Shown here one piece after another: positions 56,060 to 64,000 of a stretch of 64,000 bases of DNA. The stretch is taken from contig NZ_CANDNZ010000001.1 of NCBI RefSeq assembly GCF_947387555.1, positions 372,001 to 436,000 on the forward strand, in the 5' to 3' direction. The notes beneath the pieces were generated by a model. The model saw only the letters and a program-made list of their open reading frames with translations, was not told where the DNA came from and searched no databases. The stretch is from Thalassomonas sp. RHCl1 (GTDB lineage Bacteria > Pseudomonadota > Gammaproteobacteria > Enterobacterales > Alteromonadaceae). A program made the position numbers and the translations under genes. The first letter of the stretch is position 1, and every line of letters starts with the position of its first letter.

Positions 56060-57219
56060 TCCAGTTTAATGCATTATTGAAAAAAGAGCTTAAAGAAGCC
56101 TTTCGGGATAAGCGGGCGCTGATGTATGCCCTGATGATGGCTTTTATGGCGCCGGTGATGATTTATGCGGTGTCGAATTCTATGATCAAAGATCTGACCG
56201 ATACCCCGGCGATCTATGTCAATATTCAGGGAGGGGAAGCGGCGCCGAAGTTAATGGCTTTGCTTGAGGATGAAAAAATCCTGCCGTTGGCCGAGGTAAC
56301 TGCTGATGAGAAACGTCTGTGGCAAGAGCGCAATATTGAATTGATATTACCGGAAAGTTTTGCCGAAGATATGCGCGAAGGCAGAATGGTTGATGTGATT
56401 TTACGTGCCGATTATCAGGATAAATCGCTGTTTTCACCCTTAAGACGTATCAAAGAAGTGATCCGCAGCTACTCTGCCACTATCGGCAGCCAGCGTTTGT
56501 TAGTGCGGGGCATCGATGTTCGCTTGATGCAGCCGGTAAAACTGCAGGAGCAGGATACCGCCGAGCCGACCAGTGGTCCTATGCTGATTATTCTGAGTTT
56601 GGGCATGTATTTAATGATGGCGGCCTTTGTTTCCGGTTTGTCTGTGGCGATAGACTCCAGCGCCGGCGAGCGTGAGCGCAATGTCCTGGAAATGCTGTTA
56701 TGCCAGCCGGTGGACACCATGAAAATTGTGTTGGCAAAACTGTCCTGTGCCAGCTTTATTGCCGTGATCGGCGTCATTTTAACCCTGGTATTAACTTACT
56801 TTGCCATAGGTTTTGTTGATTTAAGCAAGATAGGGGCAACCTTCAATCTCGATTTTATCAGCGTCAGTGCTTTATTATTGCTGCTGTTGCCGTTATGCTT
56901 TTTCGCCTCGGCGCTGCAGTTGTTTTTCGCCTTCGGGGCGAAAAGCTTTAAAGAAGCCCAGTCTACCGTGACTATGGTGGTGATGCTGCCGGCGTTTGTG
57001 CCTTTTGTTTTATCCTTTATTAACAACAAGCCTCAGTGGCTGGACTGGGCGCCGATTTCGGGGCAATCCATGCTGATTGAAGATATCTTCAAAGGCTTGC
57101 CGGTTAACTGGTCTCAGGTGGGCTTTACCACTTTAGTGACCGTGGTGCTCACGGTTGTGCTGGTAAAAGTGATGGCAGAAAAACTTAAGTCAGAGAAAGT
57201 CGTCCTTGCATTAAGTTAA
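56056..57219 (+). CDS. natB: ABC-2 type permease (NatB-like)
   Basis: 387 residues. A first membrane helix at about 22-40 is followed by a ~140-residue extracytoplasmic domain (TPAIYVNIQGGEAAPKL...), then five helices in the C-terminal half, including the SSAGERERNVLEMLLCQPV amphipathic segment that contacts the ATPase. This is the NatB plan. Its start overlaps natA by 4 bp. The extracytoplasmic domain may see the product of the upstream peptidase, which is inference. Confidence 0.85.
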   Translation: MIQFNALLKKELKEAFRDKRALMYALMMAFMAPVMIYAVSNSMIKDLTDTPAIYVNIQGGEAAPKLMALLEDEKILPLAEVTADEKRLWQERNIELILPESFAEDMREGRMVDVILRADYQDKSLFSPLRRIKEVIRSYSATIGSQRLLVRGIDVRLMQPVKLQEQDTAEPTSGPMLIILSLGMYLMMAAFVSGLSVAIDSSAGERERNVLEMLLCQPVDTMKIVLAKLSCASFIAVIGVILTLVLTYFAIGFVDLSKIGATFNLDFISVSALLLLLLPLCFFASALQLFFAFGAKSFKEAQSTVTMVVMLPAFVPFVLSFINNKPQWLDWAPISGQSMLIEDIFKGLPVNWSQVGFTTLVTVVLTVVLVKVMAEKLKSEKVVLALS

Positions 57220-57285
57220 CAGAGTTCAGGTAATGTTAAAGAAATGCAGCTAATAGAGAATAATAAAAACAGGCGTAGTTATTAG

Positions 57286-57873
57286 ATGTTTACTTCTTTA
57301 AAACTCAGGTCCAAATCACCGGCGGCAGTTGCTGCCGGTGATTCAAAAACCAGAGAAGGCCAGGGTGTCAGTCAGGCCTTATTCAAACAATGGATGGCGG
57401 AGCATGAAAAAATGCTGCGCCACCTTATTTGCGGTTTTGAAGCCAAACCTGCGTTGCAGGAAGAGTTGTTTCAGGATATCGCCCTCAATATCTGGCAGGC
57501 GATGCCTAAGTTTCGACAAGATGCCGGTGTGAAAACCTTTGTCGCCCGTATTGCCCACAACATTTTGGTGACCCATGTCGCCAAATCGGTGCGCACGGTG
57601 AAAACCGAGCAGGGCGAGCAAGCTTATCATCAGCAGGCAGCAACCGATGTCACCCCTTATCAGGCGTTAGATCAAAAACAGCGCCAGCAGCGCTTGTCTT
57701 GTGCCATCCGGCAATTAAAGCTGGAGCAAAGGCAAGTGATCACTTTGGCGCTTGAAGGCATGAGTTACCAGGAAATGGCCGATATTCTCTGCCTTTCCGT
57801 CAATCTGGTCGGGGTGCGCCTGCAACGCGCCAAAACCGCGTTAAATCAATTACTAAAAGTACAGGAGGGCTGA
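57286..57873 (+). CDS. ECF-like sigma-70 family sigma factor
   Basis: 195 residues. Region 2 runs from HEKMLRHLICGFEAKPALQEELFQDIALNIWQAMPKFR to TFVARIAHNILVTHVAK, as in ECF factors. Region 4 has LEQRQVITLALEGMSYQEMADILCLSVNLVGVRLQRAKTAL, in parts, with a complete helix-turn-helix. It follows natB by 66 bp and precedes the four-TM gene by 2 bp. It probably directs its own unit under an unknown envelope signal. Confidence 0.88.
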   Translation: MFTSLKLRSKSPAAVAAGDSKTREGQGVSQALFKQWMAEHEKMLRHLICGFEAKPALQEELFQDIALNIWQAMPKFRQDAGVKTFVARIAHNILVTHVAKSVRTVKTEQGEQAYHQQAATDVTPYQALDQKQRQQRLSCAIRQLKLEQRQVITLALEGMSYQEMADILCLSVNLVGVRLQRAKTALNQLLKVQEG

Positions 57874-57875
57874 AG

Positions 57876-58472
57876 ATGACACAGCAATCTCCCTTAAACG
57901 AACAATCTCCCCTAGACGATAGCTGGCTGGCAATTAGTCAGGACTGGCAAGAGCAGCCCTATGAAAAAGCCAACCTCGATACCCTGCTCAGGAAAACTCG
58001 GCGGCGTACCTGGTGGGCCAAGGTCTCTCTGGTGGCAAATATTCTGGCGACTGCCGGGATGTTGCTGGCCTTGCTGGTCGGCTTATACCGGGGGGACAGG
58101 GAAATGCCGCACCTGGTCGCTTTGGCTGTGCTGTTTGTCGCTTCCGTGGTGTATGTCTATATAGAAGTTAAAATTCGTCGAACCGCCTGGCAGCTGAACG
58201 ATGCCGGTCCGGATCATGCCCTTAAGGCGGCGATCAGCGGCGGCGAATCTTCCCTGCAATATGCCCGCTTGATGAAATGGAGTAGTTATTTTTTGGTGAT
58301 CCCGCTGAACTGGTATGGCTATGCCATGATGGAGTACAGGGAAAATATCACCTGGAAAACCTTCGTCTTTATCAATGGCATGTTGCTGGTGATGTATGTC
58401 GGCACCCATATCTATCAGAAAAAGCGCGAGCGGGAGCTAAGCTCGCTCCGTCAGTTTTCTGAAAATAATTAA
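57876..58472 (+). CDS. Four-TM membrane protein, candidate anti-sigma factor
   Basis: 198 residues. The N-terminal ~50 residues are cytoplasmic with DDSWLAISQDWQEQPYEKANLD. Four hydrophobic segments follow at about 51-69, 75-93, 132-150 and 158-174, then a charged tail (QKKRERELSSLRQF). No zinc-binding HxxxCxxC anti-sigma motif is seen. The 2-bp spacing after a sigma factor gene is typical for anti-sigma pairs, so that role is inferred. I do not recognise the family otherwise. Confidence 0.65.
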   Translation: MTQQSPLNEQSPLDDSWLAISQDWQEQPYEKANLDTLLRKTRRRTWWAKVSLVANILATAGMLLALLVGLYRGDREMPHLVALAVLFVASVVYVYIEVKIRRTAWQLNDAGPDHALKAAISGGESSLQYARLMKWSSYFLVIPLNWYGYAMMEYRENITWKTFVFINGMLLVMYVGTHIYQKKRERELSSLRQFSENN

Positions 58473-58491
58473 AGCTCCTCTGTTATTTTTG

Positions 58492-58540
58492 AAATAAAAT
58501 TCAGGTATTTTATATATATCTGAATTTTATTTGTTGTTTT
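58492..58540 (+). terminator. AT-rich terminator after the sigma/anti-sigma unit
   Basis: A 13 bp perfect stem (AAATAAAATTCAG / CTGAATTTTATTT) with a 15-nt loop is followed by a T-rich stretch. It closes the peptidase-natAB-sigma unit. Confidence 0.65.
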
Positions 58541-58807
58541 CTGGTTTTTAGTTATTTATAGTGTTTAGCCATCAGCGTCAGAACTGTGCTCGTTTTCTGT
58601 GTCATTTTTTCTGATGGCGGCGCTAAAAACTTTTACCGAATAAAACATTGCCAATAGTGCTAAAACTAAGCGTTTTAATCATGTACAACCCGGCCCGGTT
58701 CAGGCAGAATATGCCGCATTTCTACACCGGGTTTAAAACCTCTGGTTTGAAGGGGCGTGATCTAAACCTGCTGCTGTAGCTACCGGCTTACTAATTGAGG
58801 AGAAAAC
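58541..58807. other. Region upstream of glyA (no gene seen)
   Basis: About 270 bp without a credible reading frame. No glycine riboswitch, PurR box or clear sigma-70 promoter was recognised. A GAGGAG ribosome-binding site lies just before glyA. Confidence 0.45.
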
Positions 58808-60064
58808 ATGCTTACTCGTGATATGAATATTGCTGATTTTGATGCTGAACTTCATCAGGCGATAACCGATGAGGTTGTACGTCAGGAAGAACACATAGAG
58901 TTAATTGCTTCTGAAAATTACTGTAGTCCCCGTGTGCTTGAAGCACAAGGCTCTCAGCTGACCAACAAATACGCCGAAGGTTACCCGGGCAAGCGTTACT
59001 ACGGTGGTTGTGAGTATGTCGATAAAGCCGAGCACTTAGCGATTGAGCGTGCTAAAGAACTCTTTGGCGCCACTTATGCCAATGTTCAGCCTCACGCCGG
59101 TTCCCAGGCCAATGCCGCAGTATTTCAGGCGCTGGTAACACCGGGCGCTAAAGTCTTAGGTATGAGCCTGGCCCATGGCGGTCACTTAACGCACGGCTCT
59201 CACGTGAATTTCTCCGGTAAGCTATATGACGCCATTCAATACGGTTTAGACCCTGAAACCGGCGAAATCGATTACGCCGAAGTTGAGCGTTTAGCCTTAG
59301 AGCACAAGCCGGAAATGATCATCGGCGGTTTCTCTGCCTATTCCGGTATCGTTGACTGGGCCCGCATGCGTGAAATCGCTGATAAAATCGGTGCTTACTT
59401 CATGGTTGATATGGCTCACGTTGCCGGTTTAGTGGCGGCTGGTTTATATCCGAACCCGGTTCCTCATGCCCATGTTGTGACAACCACTACCCATAAGACC
59501 TTAGCCGGTCCTCGCGGCGGTTTGATCATTTCAGGTTGTGATGACGAAGACATCTATAAAAAGCTTAACAGTGCTGTATTCCCTGGTGGCCAGGGCGGTC
59601 CTTTGATGCACGTGATTGCTGCTAAAGCGGTTGCCTTTAAAGAAGCGTTAGCGCCTGAATTTAAAGAGTACCAGCAAAAGGTATTGGATAATGCCAAAGC
59701 CATGGTGGCGGTATTACAGGAGCGTGGTTACAAGGTTGTTTCTAACGGTACAGAAAACCACTTATTGCTACTTGATCTGATCGACAAAGACATCACAGGT
59801 AAAGATGCCGATGCCGCTTTAGGCCGTGCCCATATCACGGTAAACAAAAACTCGGTACCTAACGATCCGCGTTCACCGTTTGTGACTTCTGGTTTACGTT
59901 TAGGTACGCCGGCGATTACCCGTCGTGGTTTCGGCATTGAAGAAACCAAAGCGCTGACCGGCTGGATTTGCGATATCTTAGACGATATCAGCAACGAAGA
60001 CACTATTAACCGCGTGAAAGAGCAGGTTAAAGAGATTTGTGCCAAGTACCCTGTTTATGCATAA
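58808..60064 (+). CDS. glyA: Serine hydroxymethyltransferase
   Basis: 418 residues; converts serine and tetrahydrofolate to glycine and methylene-THF with PLP. The PLP lysine lies in [52 protein letters not shown] and [10 protein letters not shown] are hallmark motifs. Codon choice in this gene looks more biased (frequent CGT, GGT, TTA) than its neighbours, in keeping with high expression. A strong terminator follows, so it is separate from the nrdR-rib operon. Confidence 0.98.
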   Translation: MLTRDMNIADFDAELHQAITDEVVRQEEHIELIASENYCSPRVLEAQGSQLTNKYAEGYPGKRYYGGCEYVDKAEHLAIERAKELFGATYANVQPHAGSQANAAVFQALVTPGAKVLGMSLAHGGHLTHGSHVNFSGKLYDAIQYGLDPETGEIDYAEVERLALEHKPEMIIGGFSAYSGIVDWARMREIADKIGAYFMVDMAHVAGLVAAGLYPNPVPHAHVVTTTTHKTLAGPRGGLIISGCDDEDIYKKLNSAVFPGGQGGPLMHVIAAKAVAFKEALAPEFKEYQQKVLDNAKAMVAVLQERGYKVVSNGTENHLLLLDLIDKDITGKDADAALGRAHITVNKNSVPNDPRSPFVTSGLRLGTPAITRRGFGIEETKALTGWICDILDDISNEDTINRVKEQVKEICAKYPVYA

Positions 60065-60113
60065 CTTAGCTATAAGTAACTAACGCGCAAGCAAGTACAA
60101 TGGATACCTGAGT

Positions 60114-60144
60114 AAAGGCCGCATCATCATGCGGCCTTTTCTTT
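60114..60144 (+). terminator. Rho-independent terminator after glyA
   Basis: An 11 bp perfect stem (AAAGGCCGCAT / ATGCGGCCTTT) with a CATC loop, followed by TTCTTT. Confidence 0.9.
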
Positions 60145-60220
60145 ATCGCTTTTGCTTTCTCGTAAACTGGGCTGGTTTTATGAATCTGTGCCCCCATATA
60201 GTGATAGTGTTCACGGCTCT

Positions 60221-60229
60221 TGATATAAT
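60221..60229 (+). promoter_or_regulatory. Extended -10 promoter of the nrdR-rib operon
   Basis: TGATATAAT contains a perfect TATAAT with the TGn extension, 86 bp upstream of nrdR. There is no clear -35, as is common for extended -10 promoters. Confidence 0.5.
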
Positions 60230-60315
60230 AGCCGGGATTAATAACCGGGTTTGTGAGAATTGGGATACAAACTTAAAAAATGAACCTTATCCCAATGAGT
60301 TTTTGGAGTATATAA

Positions 60316-60768
60316 ATGCATTGTCCATTCTGTTCGGCAAATGATACCAAGGTGATCGATTCCCGCCTGGTTTCCGATGGTCACCAGGTGCGCAGGCGCC
60401 GGGAATGCCTGGCTTGCCATGAAAGATTTACCACCTTTGAATCAGCAGAACTGGTGATGCCGCGTATTATCAAACGCGACGGCTCCCGCGAACCCTTTAA
60501 TGAAGATAAACTGCGCAACGGTCTGTTAAGATCGTTGGAGAAAAGACCGGTCAGCGTCGAGCAGATGGAGCTGGCGATCAATAAACTTAAATCCCAGCTG
60601 CGGGCGACCGGCGAACGTGAACTGTCCAGTGAAATGCTTGGCAATATTATTATGGAGCAGCTTAAGCAACTGGATAAGGTGGCTTATGTGCGTTTTGCTT
60701 CCGTGTACCGCTCTTTTGAAGATATCCGCGAATTCGGTGAAGAAATTGCGAAATTAGGTGATGAGTAA
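60316..60768 (+). CDS. nrdR: Transcriptional repressor NrdR
   Basis: 150 residues. The zinc ribbon [17 protein letters not shown] and [16 protein letters not shown] gives CxxC...CxxC. An ATP-cone domain follows ([24 protein letters not shown]). It binds NrdR boxes of ribonucleotide reductase genes in an ATP/dATP-dependent way. It is the first gene of the riboflavin operon, as in E. coli, 3 bp before ribD. Confidence 0.97.
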   Translation: MHCPFCSANDTKVIDSRLVSDGHQVRRRRECLACHERFTTFESAELVMPRIIKRDGSREPFNEDKLRNGLLRSLEKRPVSVEQMELAINKLKSQLRATGERELSSEMLGNIIMEQLKQLDKVAYVRFASVYRSFEDIREFGEEIAKLGDE

Positions 60769-60771
60769 CTC

Positions 60772-62037
60772 ATGTCTGCCTCCACGTTAAAAAAGGCCGG
60801 ATTAAAAGCTGAAACTACCGGGAAACCCAGGCCGCTAGCGGCAAAGCAGGTTAAAGCCGTGAGTCCGATTGATAATGCCGGGGATAGCTTTTCCGCGGAT
60901 GATTATACCTATATGCAACGGGCTATTACTCTGGCGAAAAAAGGTCATTACACCACCTCACCCAACCCCAGGGTCGGTTGTGTCATTGTTAAAGACCGGA
61001 AAATAGTCGGTGAAGGCTATCATATTAAAGCCGGTACCGGCCACGCCGAAGTGCATGCCCTGGCTATGGCCAAAGAGCAGGCCAAAGGCGCCATCGCTTA
61101 TGTGACCTTAGAGCCGTGCAGTCATTTTGGCCGCACCCCTCCCTGCGCCCAGGCTTTAATCAACTCTGGTGTTGAACAGGTAGTGGTTGCCATGGTCGAT
61201 CCCAATCCCCAGGTATCTGGCAGCGGTATCAGTTTGCTGGAACAGGCGGGCATAAAAACCAAAGTGGGTTTGCTGACAGAGCAGGCGCAGGCGTTGAATC
61301 CGGGATTTATCAAAATGATGTCTACCGGTTTGCCCTATGTCAGGTGTAAGCTGGCATCGAGTTTAGACGGCAAAACCGCCATGGCCAACGGTGAAAGTAA
61401 ATGGATCACCTCTCCCCAGGCCCGCTCTGATGTGCAGCGCTTAAGGGCGCAAAGCTGCGCCATTATCACCGGCGCCGATTCGGTATTGATGGATCAGGCG
61501 AAAATGACGGTGCGCTGGCAAGAGCTGGGGCAGCTAAAAGAAAATTATCCGCAAAATGACATCCGCCAGCCGCTGCGGGTGATCATCGACTCGCAAAACC
61601 GCATCACACCTGACTTGCCCTTATTTGATACCCCAAGTGAAGTGCTGCTGGTACGCGCTGCTATCGAAAATAACCATCAATGGCCTTCTTTTGTGCAGCA
61701 GATACAGTTACCATTAGCCGCCACGGTTTCGGGCAGCGAAAAAATAGATCTGAAACATTTGTTGCACGCCCTGGCGCAGCGCGGCCTGAACGATGTCTTA
61801 CTCGAATCCGGCGCCCGCCTTGCCGGTGCTTTTATCGAGCAGGACTTGGTAGACGAGCTGGTATTGTATCAGGCGCCTAAATTAATGGGCGGCGATGGCA
61901 AAAGCCTGGTGGCCATGCCTGGGATAGAAAATTTATCTGCGGCCAAGACATTAGCGATTAAAGACATAGCTATGGTGGGACCGGATATCCGCATCACCGC
62001 CAAATTAGAAGAGAATAAAACATGTTTACCGGAATAA
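60772..62037 (+). CDS. ribD: Bifunctional riboflavin biosynthesis deaminase/reductase RibD
   Basis: 421 residues. Deaminase domain: HAEVHALAMA and EPCSHFGRTPPC supply the zinc ligands, with TSPNPRVGCVIV before them. Reductase domain from about residue 190: VRCKLASSLDGKTAM and LLESGARLAGAF. Compared with E. coli RibD (367), there is a ~45-residue N-terminal extension rich in Lys and Ala, without a signal peptide. The start at 60772 follows an AGGTG site; no closer in-frame start fits the first helix. It catalyses steps 2 and 3 of riboflavin synthesis. The stop overlaps ribE by 16 bp. Confidence 0.95.
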   Translation: MSASTLKKAGLKAETTGKPRPLAAKQVKAVSPIDNAGDSFSADDYTYMQRAITLAKKGHYTTSPNPRVGCVIVKDRKIVGEGYHIKAGTGHAEVHALAMAKEQAKGAIAYVTLEPCSHFGRTPPCAQALINSGVEQVVVAMVDPNPQVSGSGISLLEQAGIKTKVGLLTEQAQALNPGFIKMMSTGLPYVRCKLASSLDGKTAMANGESKWITSPQARSDVQRLRAQSCAIITGADSVLMDQAKMTVRWQELGQLKENYPQNDIRQPLRVIIDSQNRITPDLPLFDTPSEVLLVRAAIENNHQWPSFVQQIQLPLAATVSGSEKIDLKHLLHALAQRGLNDVLLESGARLAGAFIEQDLVDELVLYQAPKLMGGDGKSLVAMPGIENLSAAKTLAIKDIAMVGPDIRITAKLEENKTCLPE

Positions 62038-62696
62038 TTGAAGCGACCGGCCGACTGTCGGCAATAAACGTCAATAGCCAGGGCGCCCGTGTGGTTGTAC
62101 AAAGCGGCGATTTGGATATGAGCGATGTCCGCCTGGGCGATTCAATTGCCACCAATGGCGTGTGTTTAACGGTTGTTGCCTTTGACAGCAGCAGCTTTAG
62201 CGCCGATGTTTCAACCGAAACCCTAAAACGTACCGGTTTTGTTGATTACAAAGTAGGCACTGAAGTGAACCTGGAAAAAGCCATGCTCGCCAGCACCCGT
62301 TTTGGCGGCCATATGGTGTCTGGGCATGTTGATGCCCTGAGCCAGGTAATATCGATAGAGCACAAGGGCAACAGCATAGATTACTGGCTGGCGATGCCGG
62401 CGGACTTAGCTCCTTATATTGCCGAGAAAGGCTCGGTAACCATTGATGGCGTCAGCCTGACGGTAAACGGCTTAACGGCGGACAGTTTCCGCATTACCAT
62501 AGTGCCCCATACCCAGCAGGAAACCATTATCAAATCTTATCAGGCCGGCACCCGGGTGAACCTGGAAGTAGACTTGATCGCCCGTTACCTTGAACGTTTA
62601 TTGCTGGCCAGAAGCGGTGAATTAACCCCTGAAGCGACAAGCAAACCGTCCGGGGTGACCGAAGAATTACTAAAAAAATCCGGGTTTCTTTCTTAA
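62022..62696 (+). CDS. ribE: Riboflavin synthase alpha chain
   Basis: 224 residues of the two-lumazine-domain repeat: MFTGIIEATGRL begins, TNGVCLTVV marks the first barrel, GHMVSGHVD begins the second and SVTIDGVSLTVNGL repeats the motif. It makes riboflavin from two dimethyl-ribityl-lumazines. The start lies within the end of ribD, so translation is coupled. It precedes ribB by 88 bp. Confidence 0.96.
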   Translation: MFTGIIEATGRLSAINVNSQGARVVVQSGDLDMSDVRLGDSIATNGVCLTVVAFDSSSFSADVSTETLKRTGFVDYKVGTEVNLEKAMLASTRFGGHMVSGHVDALSQVISIEHKGNSIDYWLAMPADLAPYIAEKGSVTIDGVSLTVNGLTADSFRITIVPHTQQETIIKSYQAGTRVNLEVDLIARYLERLLLARSGELTPEATSKPSGVTEELLKKSGFLS

Positions 62697-62784
62697 CCAG
62701 GAAAGCAATACCGGGAAAATAGAATATAGCAAAACAACAACAAGCACTTAAATTATCTTATAGCTTAAAAATTAAGAGGTTGGC

Positions 62785-63894
62785 ATGCAATTAAATACCC
62801 CGCAGGAGATTATCGACGATATTGCTCAGGGTAAAATGGTTATTTTAATGGATGATGAAGATCGCGAAAATGAAGGCGATTTCATCATGGCCGCAGAAAA
62901 AGTCACCCCGGAAGCCATTAACTTTATGGCAACCCATGGCCGTGGTTTGATTTGCATGCCGATGACACTGGAAAAATGCCGCAAGTTGAAATTGCCCCTG
63001 ATGGTAGACAACAACAACGCCCAGTTCAGCACCAACTTTACCGTGTCGATTGAAGCGGCGGAAGGGGTGACCACAGGAATTTCTGCCTCAGACCGGGCGA
63101 AAACGGTACTGGCGGCCGCGGCTAAAGATGCCGATCATATGTCGATAGTGCAGCCGGGGCATATCTTCCCGCTGATGGCACAAGACGGCGGCGTACTTAA
63201 CCGCGCCGGTCATACCGAAGCAGGTGTTGATCTGGCTCGTATGGCAGGGCTTGAGCCAAGTGCGGTAATTGTTGAGATCTTAAATGAAGACGGCACCATG
63301 GCCCGTCGTCCCGATCTGGAACTGATTGCCCAGAAACACGGTTTAAAAATGGGCACCATTGCCGATTTGATCGAACACCGTAATGCCACCGAAACCACAA
63401 TAGAAAAAGTTTCAACCTGTAAATTGCCAACGGCTTACGGTGACTTTGACTTGACCGTTTTTCAGGACACCATAGACGGCCAGGCCCATTTTGCCCTGAC
63501 CAAAGGAGAAATTAAGGCGGATGAGCCGACCTTGGTACGTGTTCACCTGGAAAATACCTTCCGCGATTTGCTCTTTAGCCAGCGCGAAAGCGTTGCCAAG
63601 TGGCCTATCGCTCATGCCATGGAAAAAATTGGTAAAGAGGGCGGGGTGCTGGTGCTGTTAGGCAAGCATGAATCGCCGCTGGAGCTGATTGCCCAGACCC
63701 AGAAATATGCCAAGCAGGATGCCGGAGAGGTGGTTAAAGAAGTACAGCGCCATGTTGGCTCCCGTAATGTCGGGGTTGGCTCGCAAATTCTCTCTAGCTT
63801 AGGGGTCAGTAAAATGCGCCTGCTGAGCTCGCAAACCAAATATCACTCCCTGTCTGGTTTTGGCCTGGAAGTGGTGGAATATATTCCGGAATAA
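62785..63894 (+). CDS. ribB: 3,4-Dihydroxy-2-butanone-4-phosphate synthase with degenerate RibA-like domain (RibBX type)
   Basis: 369 residues. The N-terminal domain (1-~200) is a complete DHBP synthase: [32 protein letters not shown], and [22 protein letters not shown]. The C-terminal ~165 residues are homologous to GTP cyclohydrolase II ([30 protein letters not shown]). The three zinc cysteines of active RibA (SEC...CDC) are replaced (LEN...ESV), and the RQEGRNIG substrate loop is changed. The second domain should be inactive, as described for RibBX of Shewanella and relatives. No FMN riboswitch is upstream. Confidence 0.93.
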   Translation: MQLNTPQEIIDDIAQGKMVILMDDEDRENEGDFIMAAEKVTPEAINFMATHGRGLICMPMTLEKCRKLKLPLMVDNNNAQFSTNFTVSIEAAEGVTTGISASDRAKTVLAAAAKDADHMSIVQPGHIFPLMAQDGGVLNRAGHTEAGVDLARMAGLEPSAVIVEILNEDGTMARRPDLELIAQKHGLKMGTIADLIEHRNATETTIEKVSTCKLPTAYGDFDLTVFQDTIDGQAHFALTKGEIKADEPTLVRVHLENTFRDLLFSQRESVAKWPIAHAMEKIGKEGGVLVLLGKHESPLELIAQTQKYAKQDAGEVVKEVQRHVGSRNVGVGSQILSSLGVSKMRLLSSQTKYHSLSGFGLEVVEYIPE

Positions 63895-63926
63895 ACTTAT
63901 CTGTCACGCATAGTTTATTCGATATT

Positions 63927-63975
63927 ACGTCGTTTATACGCTCTTAAAGAAGAGTCTGTAAACGACGTTTTTATT
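63927..63975 (+). terminator. Two-tier hairpin terminator after ribB
   Basis: A 10 bp outer stem (ACGTCGTTTA / TAAACGACGT) encloses a 5 bp inner stem (CTCTT / AAGAG) and is followed by TTTTTATTTCTTT. Confidence 0.75.
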
Positions 63976-64000
63976 TCTTTGCTGCAAACCTCTTGCTGAT

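Noticed and set aside
58541-58807. Glycine or other riboswitch before glyA
   Set aside because: No conserved aptamer core was recognised.
62697-62784. FMN riboswitch before ribB
   Set aside because: The 88 bp gap lacks the conserved RFN-element motifs and is too short.

Overview
The window reads as chromosomal DNA of a marine gammaproteobacterium of the Alteromonadales, most likely Colwelliaceae (Thalassomonas- or Colwellia-like). This is inferred from the moderate GC content, from gene orders shared with Escherichia, Vibrio and Shewanella (serB/smp/yjjV, holD-rimI-prfC, queA-tgt-yajC-secD-secF, glyA-nrdR-ribD-ribE-ribB), and from the density of chemoreceptors and solitary periplasmic binding proteins. 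I see no insertion sequence, prophage, integrase, CRISPR array or rRNA operon. One tRNA gene, tRNA-Trp, is present.

Layout. 0-1.1 kb: the 3' end of an outer-membrane porin-like gene and a small PstS-like periplasmic protein. 1.3-9.7 kb: housekeeping genes (serB, smp, yjjV-type DNase, an orphan binding protein, argS, prfC, rimI, holD, tRNA-Trp). 9.8-17.6 kb: aceK alone, then queA, tgt, yajC, secD and secF. 17.7-34.4 kb: a sensory island. A BarA-like hybrid kinase and a response regulator point away from a complete chemotaxis operon (receptor, CheY, STAS protein, CheA, receptor, CheW, CheR, CheD, CheB). A convergent unit follows, pairing a secreted c-type haem protein with another receptor. 34.7-41.4 kb: rhlE, the sirohaem methyltransferase cobA, and an RND pump with its adaptor. 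41.7-43.1 kb: an iron-storage module of two bacterioferritin subunits and bacterioferritin-associated ferredoxin with a Fur box. 43.1-49.9 kb: a two-TM/TrkA-N channel-like protein, two more orphan binding proteins, an Aer-like PAS receptor and a succinate-semialdehyde dehydrogenase.

50-58.5 kb is the most interesting accessory stretch. A NorR-type nitric-oxide-sensing sigma-54 activator lies divergent from a small membrane protein that has a near-consensus -24/-12 promoter. Further on are an EF-hand mini-protein, a secreted CBM9-like protein, and a five-gene unit coding for an exported serine peptidase, a NatA/NatB-type ABC exporter, an ECF-like sigma factor and a four-TM protein that could be its anti-sigma. 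58.8-64 kb: glyA and the nrdR-riboflavin operon. That operon ends in a RibB whose C-terminal GTP-cyclohydrolase-II-like domain has lost its zinc cysteines (RibBX type).

No wholly new system can be proven from sequence alone. The best candidates for undescribed biology are the NorR/sigma-54/small membrane protein pair, the haem-protein/chemoreceptor pair, the peptidase-NatAB-sigma unit and the channel-like protein with a non-canonical pore loop.
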